From JBEKOF01 sp049513975 (lineage in GTDB: Bacteria > Verrucomicrobiota > Verrucomicrobiia > Limisphaerales > Palsa-1400): a stretch of 64,000 bases of DNA. The translations under genes were made by a program, and so were the position numbers. How positions within the stretch are numbered: the stretch's first letter is position 1; each line of letters begins with the position of its first letter. Of the stretch, positions 39,333-46,816 are shown piece after piece. The notes beneath the pieces were generated by a model. That model searched no databases and was not told the DNA's origin. It worked only from the letters and a program-made list of their open reading frames with translations. The stretch covers positions 1-64,000 of the forward strand of contig JBEKVM010000003.1 of assembly GCA_049513975.1 (NCBI GenBank). The letters are read 5' to 3'.

Positions 39333-39760
39333 GTGCGCCAGCAGCAGATGGATTCAATTAATTGATCCCTTGCCTGCACCAAGAAACCTGATTTGAATGG
39401 CGCGCGTCAGAGTGGCCGGTTTGATTCGACCCCGGGTGGCTGGTTTTGAAGTGAACCACGGATGGACATGGATGGACACGGATGTTTTGATTTGACCGGG
39501 GTTGACTCGATTTGAAGGGACTGGTGACAGCGCCGCGAATCGGCCAGACCCGTTTTTCTTTTCAACTGAATTGAACCGCGGATTTCGCGGATTTCACGGA
39601 TAGAAAAGAACTTTCAACGCAAAGGCGCAAAGACACAAAGGCGCAAAGATTTGGCCCGTAAACTTTACAAAATGCAGAGGGATGGGACGGGTGACGCCTG
39701 GAGGGACTGGATTTTTGTGTTTCCATATGCGAAGCGGCGGTTGTATAGACAAAGTTCGGC
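39333..39760. other. Gene-free spacer with repeat copy A and element D1
   Basis: No gene. It contains copy A of the ~130-bp repeat (39366-39546), split near 39457-39521 by CACGGATGGACA-type repeats. It also has CGCGGATTTCACGG and AAGGCGCAAAGAC-type repeats (39577-39660), and a 41-base element D1 (39710-39750) that ends 10 bases before the next ATG. Confidence 0.75.
39366..39546 (+). repeat. ~130-bp dispersed repeat, copy A (interrupted)
   Basis: Shares caagaaacctgat, agagtggccggtttgattcg, ggctggttttgaagtg and ggtgacagcgccgcgaatcg with copies B and C. The ends GGCCG..GATTCG and CGAATCGGCC can pair, so the element is an imperfect palindrome. A 65-base CACGGAT-type repeat interrupts it. Confidence 0.8.
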
Positions 39761-40222
39761 ATGAAGATTATCGCAACACCACTTCAACGTCTGCGTCAAA
39801 TGCCGCACACATTGGCTCTGATGACTTGTGTATTGACCGTCCTCGGTTTGCTCGTCGTAGTTCTCGCTGTCTCACCGTTTTCCGGTTGGAACTCTGAGGA
39901 TGGTCCTGTTTCTTACGAAGACCTTTGGGGATTTGGAGGAGGTTTTGCTCTCCTAGGGGCGGGTGTCGCGATGATCCTGTTTGCCTGGGGATTCTACAGA
40001 GCACAGCGTTGGGTCCGGTTCGCACTTCCTCTCGGGTTCGTCCTGCTCACAATTTACTTCGCCCTCTGGCCCGATCTGTCGTTTCCATACGAATGGGCCG
40101 GAGCACTTTTTTGGGCCTTCCTTACCTACTGGTATTTCAACCGGAAGCGGAAGGTAGTTGAGTATTTTTCTGGAGCACGGGGTGCGCAACCAGACGGTGC
40201 GGTGAAAGGGGGGCAGATATGA
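39761..40222 (+). CDS. Small four-helix membrane protein
   Basis: A 153-residue protein with about four membrane helices (LALMTCVLTVLGLLVVVLAV, GGFALLGAGVAMILFAWGFY, FALPLGFVLLTIYFALW, ALFWAFLTYWYF) and a basic C-terminal tail (NRKRKVVEYF). I do not recognise a family. Element D1 lies directly upstream and may supply its promoter, since a near copy (D2) precedes another gene at 42270. Repeat copy B starts in its last codons. It is AT-richer than neighbours. Confidence 0.6.
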   Translation: MKIIATPLQRLRQMPHTLALMTCVLTVLGLLVVVLAVSPFSGWNSEDGPVSYEDLWGFGGGFALLGAGVAMILFAWGFYRAQRWVRFALPLGFVLLTIYFALWPDLSFPYEWAGALFWAFLTYWYFNRKRKVVEYFSGARGAQPDGAVKGGQI

Positions 40223-40350
40223 AGGAATTGAAAGGCCCCTTGCTTGCAGCAAGAAACATGATGTGAAGGATGCAAATCAGAGTGGCCGTTTTGATTCGAG
40301 CCCGGCTGGCTGGTTTTGAAGTGGCCGGTGACAGCGCCACGAATCGGCCG
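40217..40350 (+). repeat. ~130-bp dispersed repeat, copy B (most complete)
   Basis: Runs from tatgaaggaattgaaag through ttgcttgcagcaagaaacat, agagtggccgttttgattcg and tggttttgaagtggccggtg to acagcgccacgaatcggccg. It is the only copy uninterrupted end to end, and it overlaps the stop of the membrane-protein gene. Confidence 0.85.
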
Positions 40351-40873
40351 GAATGCCCGCAGCGCGGCGAAGCCTCACCCAAAAGGGATTCAACACAGGC
40401 GCTAAGACACAAAGGCGCAACCAAGGATGAATTAACCACAAAGAACGCACAGATCGCAAAGAAAAAGCCATAAGCTTTTGTGTCTGAGTTCTCTTGCCCC
40501 GAATGCTTTCGGGGTTGACAGTTTCTTTGTGGTTAAAATGTTGTTGGAATTGCGTGATGCCTCACTGTTGCACTGAAACGACCCCTCGCCCGGACAGTGG
40601 AAATGACATCAGAAAAATGGAGTCAGAAAAATGAAGCCAGACCGCTTCGCTCTGAATGGGGGGGGGCAGGGCGTATGATATTTCTGCCCCAGATATTTCT
40701 GCCATCATCTCCGGGAAAAATGGAAACGGTTGCTGCGCGAACCCCACGACCCCCTTTGCCATGCGACGCCGGCCGCCGGCGCGACGCCCTTGCGCAACTC
40801 CCCACTCGGACGGGCGCGAGGCGCATCGGAAATATGCGATTATGCGGGACCCCTTTTTCTTTTCCTTGCTGCT
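40351..40873. other. Gene-free spacer with minor repeats
   Basis: No gene is supported. It holds AGACACAAAGGCGCAA repeats (40406-40425, as at 39627-39650) and ATTTCTGCC and CAGAAAAATG tandem units (40601-40700). Short open frames lack ribosome sites and family features. Confidence 0.6.
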
Positions 40874-41725
40874 TTAAGGATGAGGATTCGGTGTGACCCA
40901 GCCGCGATGCCATGTGTAATTCCAGAGGTTGTTCAACTTCACGAGTTCAGCATGGTTGTCGGCGAACGCCATGTTGATCAGGCCGGGAAGCACCTGGCCG
41001 CGGGAGTGGGGATAAGTAGCAGTTGCCGCAGAAGACGCGGGACGGCTGCTGTGCCGGTCAATCAAACAAAGGCCCATGCTATGGATGCAATCTGTGCTCC
41101 CGGCGCGATGGCTGTTGTAGCCGTCGTAAAGGTCCGCAGGATTCAGGGTGGGATCTGTTTCCAGAGGGAAGATGTAGTACCAGGTTGAATCCTGAAAAAG
41201 CGGGATCGAGGCAGGAATCTGGAGGTCCGGCTCCTTGTTAAAGAAAAACTGAGGCAGCGACTCTACCGGGGTGTGGTTCACCGAAAGCCAGCCGTTAATG
41301 GCGTAGCTCCCCGGTGCTTCGGGCGCTTCGGAACTCGAACCGAGATACGTGGTGTTGGCCGTGCCCCACCCGTCCTCCGATGGCGGGGTCTTGGGCACAT
41401 AGGTCATAGGGCAGAGCAGCACCTTGGCATCGCCCGTCTGGATGCTTGTATCTACGCTATCCTCGTCAGCCACGGCCAGGACCAATTTCCCTTGGTTGTC
41501 GTCGGTGTACATGTGGCGCGAGTACGAGGTCTGCTTCAAATTATCGAGGCATGAAATCTGCTTCCCTGATAGTTTTGCCTTTCCCAGCGCCGGCAGCAAC
41601 AAGGTCGCCAGGATGGCGATGATGGCGATCACCACCAGCAGTTCAATCAAGGTGAAGGCAGTCGGAAGCAACTTCCCGGCTGGATGGAGGAACCGTCGAA
41701 TTGCTTTCATGAATGGACTTTGCAT
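40874..41725 (-). CDS. Prepilin-type surface protein (H-x9-DG class)
   Basis: A 283-residue protein with a type IV prepilin cleavage site: LPTAFTLIELLVVIAIIAIL, where the methylated Phe follows Ala and the hydrophobic helix begins. Proteins with this start and a C-terminal AFADNHAELVKL segment (the H-x9-DG-type motif, here with Asp-Asn) are very abundant in Verrucomicrobia and Planctomycetes. They are exported by the type II/pseudopilus machinery. An alternative start is the ATG at 41710 (MKAIRRFLHP). The gene stands alone on the minus strand in the accessory stretch. Confidence 0.85.
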   Translation of the reverse strand: MQSPFMKAIRRFLHPAGKLLPTAFTLIELLVVIAIIAILATLLLPALGKAKLSGKQISCLDNLKQTSYSRHMYTDDNQGKLVLAVADEDSVDTSIQTGDAKVLLCPMTYVPKTPPSEDGWGTANTTYLGSSSEAPEAPGSYAINGWLSVNHTPVESLPQFFFNKEPDLQIPASIPLFQDSTWYYIFPLETDPTLNPADLYDGYNSHRAGSTDCIHSMGLCLIDRHSSRPASSAATATYPHSRGQVLPGLINMAFADNHAELVKLNNLWNYTWHRGWVTPNPHP

Positions 41726-41787
41726 TCTCTAATTCGTATTGTAAAGCTCATTTCAGCCGGGAAAGCCGGGGCAGGGAGCATCTCATT

Positions 41788-41902
41788 TATGAAGGAATTG
41801 AACAGCCAGCAGCTTGCATCAAGAAACCTGATGTGAATAAAGCACCTCGGAGCGGGCGGTTGATTCGACCCCGACTGGCTGGTTTTGAAGTGACCGGTGA
41901 CA
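41788..41902 (+). repeat. ~130-bp dispersed repeat, copy C (3' end truncated)
   Basis: Shares ttatgaaggaattgaacag, atcaagaaacctgatgtgaa, ggttgattcgaccccgactg and gctggttttgaagtgaccgg with the other copies. It stops at tgacac and is replaced there by the TGTAGCGGCGGTCT inverted repeat. Confidence 0.85.
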
Positions 41903-41903
41903 C

Positions 41904-41977
41904 GTGTAGCGGCGGTCTATGACAGCCGCCATGCCATTTTTTCCCCTGGTTTGCGGCGGTCACAGACCGCCGCTACA
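41904..41977. repeat. TGTAGCGGCGGTCT inverted repeat
   Basis: The left part tgtagcggcggtctatgaca and the right part ggtcacagaccgccgctaca are reverse complements over 14 bases, with a ~45-base centre containing CAGCCGCC. The same core lies in frame in the portal gene at 17752-17781. Confidence 0.88.
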
Positions 41978-42269
41978 ATCGTAGAGGCGCGTTTTGCAGA
42001 GGTCTCTGAAAGGGTTGAATCTGTTTCCCAAGGGTTTAATATTCAACCCGTTCAGGGTTGTGTAAGTCGAATGCAGCAACCCAGGGCAGGCCTCTTGGAA
42101 TCGGCCAACCCTGGGCTGAGTGATTCAATCCCTTTGGGATTGCAGGACGGTTATTGGCAGCGATTTGATGAACCAGCCATTTCGATTCCACTGAAAACAG
42201 TGAGGAACCGATTTTTGTGTTTCAATGGGCGAACCGGCGGTTGTATTTTAAGGACAAGTTTTATTGATC

Positions 42270-43049
42270 ATGACCGGCACCCACGCACCAGAACCGATCT
42301 GGCGGGCCGCGCTTCGGATTGTCGCATGGATCGGATGCGCCATGCTGTCCTGTCCGGCCGCAGCCAGCGCCGCCAACGACGGGCTTGGCCCCGGTGAGCA
42401 AGCCGTGGTTGCGACGGCGCGCGAACCGGCGGCGGTCATTATCCGGGAGCACATCGTTCTGGTCTGGCCCAAGGATCTCAAACCACAGTGGTACGCGGAG
42501 TCGCAGGTCCACAACCCGCCGGAACTGGCCGACTGGCTGGAGACGGCCTTCCGGTTTAGCGCGCGCTGGATGCGCTTCGATCCAAACGAGCACTATGCGC
42601 GGCGCAATGGCGAGAACATCCGGCTCCTCTTCGTCCACAACGGGTCTGGCGATTTTGACTTTGGCGGCAAGCGGCCCATCATCTGCCTGAGGGACCTGAA
42701 AGATCCAGTGCCCGGCAGCGAGGACTGGTTCGGCTGGCTGGCCCACGAATTAAGCCACGACTTCTGGCATGAGCATCCGGCGTTTGAGCGCGTCAAGCAG
42801 GATTGGGGCGAAGGCATGTGCGATTACGAGCGCTATTGCCTGCTTTTGAACATGGGCATGCCGGAGGCGGCGCGGCGCTGGAGTCAGTCGCTGCAAGAAG
42901 GCAACCCCGACGACCGGTATCGCGGCGGCGCCTGGATGTTGCTGCGTTTTCAACGCGCCCATTCTCTGGATGGACCCGCCGCGCTGTGGGATTATCTTTG
43001 GGACAAAGATTTCGCCGCGACGCTGGGCAAGCCGCAGTGGATCAAGTAA
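42270..43049 (+). CDS. Exported protein with HExxH zinc-peptidase motif
   Basis: A 259-residue protein with an N-terminal signal or anchor (IVAWIGCAMLSCPAAASA). The motif WLAHELSHDFWHEHPAF contains HELSH, the HExxH zinc-binding pair of gluzincin metallopeptidases. A glutamate in WGEGMCDYERYCL 30 residues later could be the third ligand. Upstream segments (AETAFRFSARWMRFDPNEHY) suggest a helical substrate domain. The protein family is not one I can name. It follows element D2, which may hold its promoter. Confidence 0.6.
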   Translation: MTGTHAPEPIWRAALRIVAWIGCAMLSCPAAASAANDGLGPGEQAVVATAREPAAVIIREHIVLVWPKDLKPQWYAESQVHNPPELADWLETAFRFSARWMRFDPNEHYARRNGENIRLLFVHNGSGDFDFGGKRPIICLRDLKDPVPGSEDWFGWLAHELSHDFWHEHPAFERVKQDWGEGMCDYERYCLLLNMGMPEAARRWSQSLQEGNPDDRYRGGAWMLLRFQRAHSLDGPAALWDYLWDKDFAATLGKPQWIK

Positions 43050-43224
43050 GCCGCAGGCGCAAGTCAATCTCCAGAATACGAGCTTCAAAGCTGCTGCGAG
43101 GTTGGGGGGGGATCGGGTCGGGAAAAAAAGGTTAAAGTCACGTGCGCGACCAGGCCAAATTGCCAGCGCGGATGAGACGCTTGTTCCGCTGCTCAATCAA
43201 AACAAAGGAAACCCCCAAGGAGAC

Positions 43225-43267
43225 TTGACACTTACGCATTCTGCGTTTTATTATACGCATAATGCGT
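43225..43267 (+). promoter_or_regulatory. Promoter and tandem operators of the HEPN-MNT pair
   Basis: A -35 TTGACA (43225-43230) and -10 TATTAT (43249-43254) are 18 bases apart, placing the start of transcription at about 43261, one base before the ATG. Two perfect palindromes, ACGCATTCTGCGT (43234-43246) and ACGCATAATGCGT (43255-43267), have centres 21 bases apart, two turns of the helix. One lies between -35 and -10; the other covers the transcription start and start codon. A dimeric repressor binding both would block the promoter. Confidence 0.8.
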
Positions 43268-43900
43268 AAATCGTCCATCGCCAGTGTTCTTTTTTCCAGC
43301 ACCCAGCAAAGGCTGCTGTCCGCCCTGCTTTTGAATTCGCATCAGCCGGTATATGCGGCGGAACTGGCCAGGCATGTCGGCGTGAGGCCATCCAGCTTGC
43401 AACGGGATCTGGCAAAATATTCGGAGGCTGGCATCCTTAAAATGTCCCGAAGCGGGAACCGCACCTATTTTCAAGCGAACGAGGCATGCCCTGTTTTCCC
43501 CGAACTGCGCGCCCTTTTGCTCAAAACGTCGGGTTTGGTGGATGTCCTTCATGGCGAACTGGCCCCGCTCGCCTCCAAAATCAAAGTGGCGGTGGTTTAT
43601 GGTTCGATTGCCAACGGCACTGAAACCGCCGGCAGCGACATTGACTTGCTCATCATCGGTTCGGTCACAATGATCGAATTGGTTCCCCTGCTGGAACAGG
43701 CCACCGGGAAATTGCGGCGGCAGATAAATCCCATCCTCTACACCCCCGAAGAGTTCTCGCAAAAAAGCCGCCGAAGTCATTTTGTTCAGTCTGTGCTTGG
43801 CAAACCGCTCCTTTTTGTTTTAGGAATGAAGAGTGACTTGGAAACAATTGCTGGCCGAGAATCGCGTGGCGGCGGAGCGGGCAAGCCGCACCGAGATTAA
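43262..43900 (+). CDS. MNT antitoxin with fused winged-helix domain
   Basis: A 212-residue protein. Residues 1-75 form a winged helix (QRLLSALLLNSHQPVYAAEL, RHVGVRPSSLQRDLAKYSEA, GILKMSRSGNRTYFQAN). Residues about 95-190 are a minimal nucleotidyltransferase (VAVVYGSIANGTETAGSDID, the G-S-x10-S-D-x-D motif with both metal-binding Asp). In HEPN-MNT modules the MNT protein neutralises the HEPN RNase, in some cases by AMPylation. The DNA-binding domain and the two operators covering its own start imply autoregulation. Its end overlaps the HEPN gene by 68 bases. The mRNA looks almost leaderless. Confidence 0.8.
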   Translation: MRKSSIASVLFSSTQQRLLSALLLNSHQPVYAAELARHVGVRPSSLQRDLAKYSEAGILKMSRSGNRTYFQANEACPVFPELRALLLKTSGLVDVLHGELAPLASKIKVAVVYGSIANGTETAGSDIDLLIIGSVTMIELVPLLEQATGKLRRQINPILYTPEEFSQKSRRSHFVQSVLGKPLLFVLGMKSDLETIAGRESRGGGAGKPHRD

Positions 43901-44273
43901 GGACTTGCGGGCGGTCGTCCGGCGAAATCTTGCCGACGGGCAAATCAGGAAACTGTCCGATGACGGGCGCTTTGGTCATGCCTATGATGCGGCCAGAATC
44001 CTGGCCAATATCATTGTTCGCGCCAGCGGATACCGGGTCAAAAGCGACGGGGGCGGGCATTACAATACTTTTGCCGCCCTGAAAGCGGCTGATCCAGCAT
44101 TCGCCAAAAAGGCTGTTTATTTTGATGCCTGTCGCAGAAAGCGGAACCATTTTCTTTACGAGCAGGCCAATGTCGTCAGCAACACCGAGGCGGAAGAACT
44201 TCTTTTTCACGCCGCAGGTCTTTCCCTTGAAGTTGATGCGTGGCTGAAAAAGCATCATCCCGATTTGCTGTAG
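43833..44273 (+). CDS. HEPN-domain toxin
   Basis: A 146-residue helical protein of the HEPN family. The RNase-type motif is in FDACRRKRNHFLYEQANVVS (Arg-x-x-Arg-Asn-His, resembling the R-x4-6-H site and the following Tyr targeted by AMPylating MNT partners). The DDGRFGHAYDAARILANIIV helix is typical. It starts with GTG at 43833 after AGGAA, inside the MNT gene, so the two are translationally coupled. HEPN toxins cut RNA; the target is unknown. The overlap and gene order (antitoxin first) match a HEPN-MNT toxin-antitoxin pair. Confidence 0.78.
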   Translation: MTWKQLLAENRVAAERASRTEIKDLRAVVRRNLADGQIRKLSDDGRFGHAYDAARILANIIVRASGYRVKSDGGGHYNTFAALKAADPAFAKKAVYFDACRRKRNHFLYEQANVVSNTEAEELLFHAAGLSLEVDAWLKKHHPDLL

Positions 44274-44302
44274 CCTCGTTTGTTAGAGTTTTATGGTAAT
44301 CA

Positions 44303-45316
44303 ATGTCTGATGCCTTGGATAATAAAAGTTTGGCCTTTTTCGGCATTGGCAGCGCCATGAGAAAGCGCGCCTGGCTGCGAAGGGTCGGATTGGGGCTGCT
44401 CCTCCTTGGAGCGGCCTGCGGGTGGTTTTTCTGGTGGTGCCTGCCCGGCACGCACAAGGTCTTCCAGGATACCGAGTTGCCAGTGAGGTTCGTCCAGGAC
44501 TTGATCTATGCGGTCCCGGTCACCCGCGAAGGCCCGGAGTTGAAGCTGTTGACGGACACCGGCGGCGGCCTGTTCCTGAGCCAGGACTGCGCGAAGCGGT
44601 GCGATTTAAAGCCCGTTTCGGTATTTGGGACGAAACTCACACGCCTGCCGGTGTTTCGCGCCGACGCATGGATTCCGGAAGCGACTGGAGCGGAAAAGTG
44701 GATGCCGCTGGGGAGTGTGGGAAACGACGGCATGCTGGGCCAACGCTGGTTTGCCGGAGGGGTGTGGACGTTTGATTATCCTGCCAGGAAGCTCGTGCTG
44801 CGCCGGCCGTTGTATGCGCCGCCGCCCGAGGCGGCCAGTCACGCCGCGCCGTTGGGCTTTCGTCAGAAGTGGGGCATTCGCATCGCCAACCATCCGGGGT
44901 TCGCAGTCCGCATCGCCGGGCAGAGGGTTGACGCGCTGCTGGACACCGGCGCGACGGTGTGGCTCAGCCAGGAAGCCCAGCGAATCATCAATGATGCGGG
45001 ACCGGCGGAGCGCGCCACCAGTTTTGTCTCCGGGGACCTGTTTGAGCGATGGCGCAGAGATCATCCTGACTGGAGGGTGATCGAGAAGGGTTGCCAAAAG
45101 ACAGGTGAAGCGATGATGGAAGTCCCCGAGGTGGAGGTGGCGGGTTGGAAAGCGGGTCCGGTCTGGTTTACGCGAAGGCCACCCGGAAGTTTCAAGTGGA
45201 TGTCTTCCTTCATGGACCGGCCCATATCGGCATCCATTGGCGGGAACTTTCTGCGTTTCTTCCGCGTCACCATAGACTATCCCTCAGCGGCAGCTTACTT
45301 TGAGAGGCCCAAATAA
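44303..45316 (+). CDS. Membrane-anchored retropepsin-like aspartic protease with two DTG motifs
   Basis: A 337-residue protein with an N-terminal membrane anchor (RRVGLGLLLLGAACGWFFWW; an in-frame ATG at 44357 would start just before it). Two aspartic-protease motifs are present: ELKLLTDTGGGLFLS and VDALLDTGATVWLS, each Asp-Thr-Gly followed by a hydrophobic strand. GGNFLRFFRVTIDY is the typical end of retropepsin-like domains. Bacterial members usually have one such motif and dimerise; two in one chain suggest an internally duplicated, pepsin-like single-chain enzyme. The substrate is unknown. Confidence 0.65.
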   Translation: MSDALDNKSLAFFGIGSAMRKRAWLRRVGLGLLLLGAACGWFFWWCLPGTHKVFQDTELPVRFVQDLIYAVPVTREGPELKLLTDTGGGLFLSQDCAKRCDLKPVSVFGTKLTRLPVFRADAWIPEATGAEKWMPLGSVGNDGMLGQRWFAGGVWTFDYPARKLVLRRPLYAPPPEAASHAAPLGFRQKWGIRIANHPGFAVRIAGQRVDALLDTGATVWLSQEAQRIINDAGPAERATSFVSGDLFERWRRDHPDWRVIEKGCQKTGEAMMEVPEVEVAGWKAGPVWFTRRPPGSFKWMSSFMDRPISASIGGNFLRFFRVTIDYPSAAAYFERPK

Positions 45317-45578
45317 GAGGCCGGCGTGACAGCCCGCAAAACGGGTCTCCGTTCCGCCGCGGGAGGGCACGCGGCCTACATCCACCGGGCAAAATGAGCA
45401 AATTCTACGGGGTTGGCGGTACGGGCAGGTCGCCCGGGCCACCCTTGGGGCCGATTAGGATTAAGATTAAGATTAAGAGTAAGAGTAAGAGAATGTGGCC
45501 GGGTGGACTTGGCGGACGGAGTGGACCGGGAGCGATGGAGGGTTGAAGTTTCGGGGGTTGGCTTTAGACTGATGGGGC
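45317..45578. repeat. Spacer with GATTAAG array before mqnC
   Basis: Holds a GC-rich palindrome-like stretch (45410-45450) and a GATTAAGATTAAGATTAAG / AGTAAG array (45455-45491) in sense orientation, 88 bases upstream of mqnC. No gene is supported. Confidence 0.8.
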
Positions 45579-46661
45579 ATGAGTGATGACGCAGATTTAT
45601 TGCAGAAGGTCTGGGCGGGGGAACGGATTGACCAGGCGGAGGCCCGGCGGCTGTATGGCCTGCCGCTGGAGGAGCTGGGGGCGCTGGCGGACCGGCGGCG
45701 GCAACTGGCCCAGGCCAACCGGCACCAGGGCCGGGGCAACGAGATCGTGACTTATATCGTGGACCGGAATGTCAATTATACGAATGTCTGCAATGTGTAT
45801 TGCAAATTCTGCGCATTTTACCGCACGGAAAAGGACGCCGACGCCTATGTCATCACGCTGGAGGAAATGGACCGGAAGATCGAGGAGACGCTGGCGCTGG
45901 GAGGGACGCAGATTCTGATGCAGGGGGGGCATCACCCCAAACTTTCGCTGCAATGGTACCTGGATTTGCTGGCGCACATCAAAACGAAGTTCCCGCAGGT
46001 GAATATTCACGGGTTCAGTCCGAGCGAGTTTATTCATTTCAGAGAAGTTTTCCAAATGCCGGTGGAGGAGATAATGGCGCAGTTCGTCAAGGCCGGGCTT
46101 GGCTCGATTCCGGGCGGGGGCGGGGAGATTTTGGTGGACCGGGTGCGGCAGCGGATCTCGCCGCTGAAGGCGATGAGCGACGACTGGCTGGGGGTGATGG
46201 ACGCGGCGCACCGGCTGGGGCTGGCGACGACGGCGACGATGATGTTCGGGCATGTGGAAACGCTGGAGGACCGGATCGAACATCTGGAACGGGTGCGGGC
46301 GCAGCAGGACAAGTCGAAGGGGTTCATGGCGTTTATCGCGTGGACGTTTCAGGCGGAGCACACGCGGCTGAAGGCGCCGACGTCGGGCGGGCATGATTAT
46401 TTGCGCACGCAGGCGGTGAACCGGATTTATCTGGACAACATTGCGAACATCCAAAGCTCGTGGGTGACGCAAGGGCCGGAGATCGGGCAGGTGGCGCTGA
46501 AATTCGGGGCGAACGACCTGGGCAGCATCATGATCGAGGAGAATGTGGTGTCGCAGGCGGGGACGACGCACCGCATGGGTGTGGCAGACATGCAGCGGCT
46601 GATCCGGGACGCGGGCTATGAGCCGCATCAGCGGGACAATTGGTACCGGCTGCTGAATTGA
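45579..46661 (+). CDS. mqnC: Cyclic dehypoxanthine futalosine synthase (radical SAM)
   Basis: Cyclises dehypoxanthine futalosine in menaquinone synthesis. The radical-SAM motif is NVCNVYCKFCAFYRTEKDAD (Cys-x3-Cys-x2-Cys). Other marks are GGTQILMQGGHHPKLSLQWY, HGFSPSEFIHFREVF, AGLGSIPGGGGEILVDRVR, MMFGHVETLEDR and the C-terminal EENVVSQAGTTHRM. The 360-residue length is normal. It lies 7 kb from mqnE/mqnA, separated by accessory genes, so the pathway is not one operon here. mqnB and mqnD are not in the window. Confidence 0.94.
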   Translation: MSDDADLLQKVWAGERIDQAEARRLYGLPLEELGALADRRRQLAQANRHQGRGNEIVTYIVDRNVNYTNVCNVYCKFCAFYRTEKDADAYVITLEEMDRKIEETLALGGTQILMQGGHHPKLSLQWYLDLLAHIKTKFPQVNIHGFSPSEFIHFREVFQMPVEEIMAQFVKAGLGSIPGGGGEILVDRVRQRISPLKAMSDDWLGVMDAAHRLGLATTATMMFGHVETLEDRIEHLERVRAQQDKSKGFMAFIAWTFQAEHTRLKAPTSGGHDYLRTQAVNRIYLDNIANIQSSWVTQGPEIGQVALKFGANDLGSIMIEENVVSQAGTTHRMGVADMQRLIRDAGYEPHQRDNWYRLLN

Positions 46662-46816
46662 GAATGGTGAATTTTGAATGGTGAAATGTGAAAAATTTGC
46701 CGGGAGCTTGGAATGGATTTCGTGAGTGGTTGAGGTTCCACGAATTCGCGCCGCAAATCGCGGGAAATGAGGCCCCCAATTTCAGGGCACAGGACAAATG
46801 GGCGCGCCTTCAGCCT

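Larger units (their letters stand above)
41726..42269. other. Gene-free spacer with repeat copy C, palindromes and element D2
   Basis: No gene. It contains copy C of the ~130-bp repeat (41788-41902), the TGTAGCGGCGGTCT inverted repeat (41904-41977), small palindromes built on CAACCCNGGGTTG-type arms (42013-42150), and element D2 (42209-42255), which ends 14 bases before the next ATG. Confidence 0.75.

Noticed and set aside
40553..40873. Small genes before the prepilin gene
   Set aside because: Open frames overlap simple repeats, lack ribosome sites and show no conserved features.
39366..41902. Integron attC sites
   Set aside because: The three repeats lack the paired core-site motifs (GTTRRRY/RYYYAAC) at the ends, and one copy does not follow a gene in the same direction; no integron integrase is visible.
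46528..46797. Minus-strand small gene at the end of mqnC
   Set aside because: It overlaps the C-terminal mqnC codons and low-complexity sequence; nothing supports translation.
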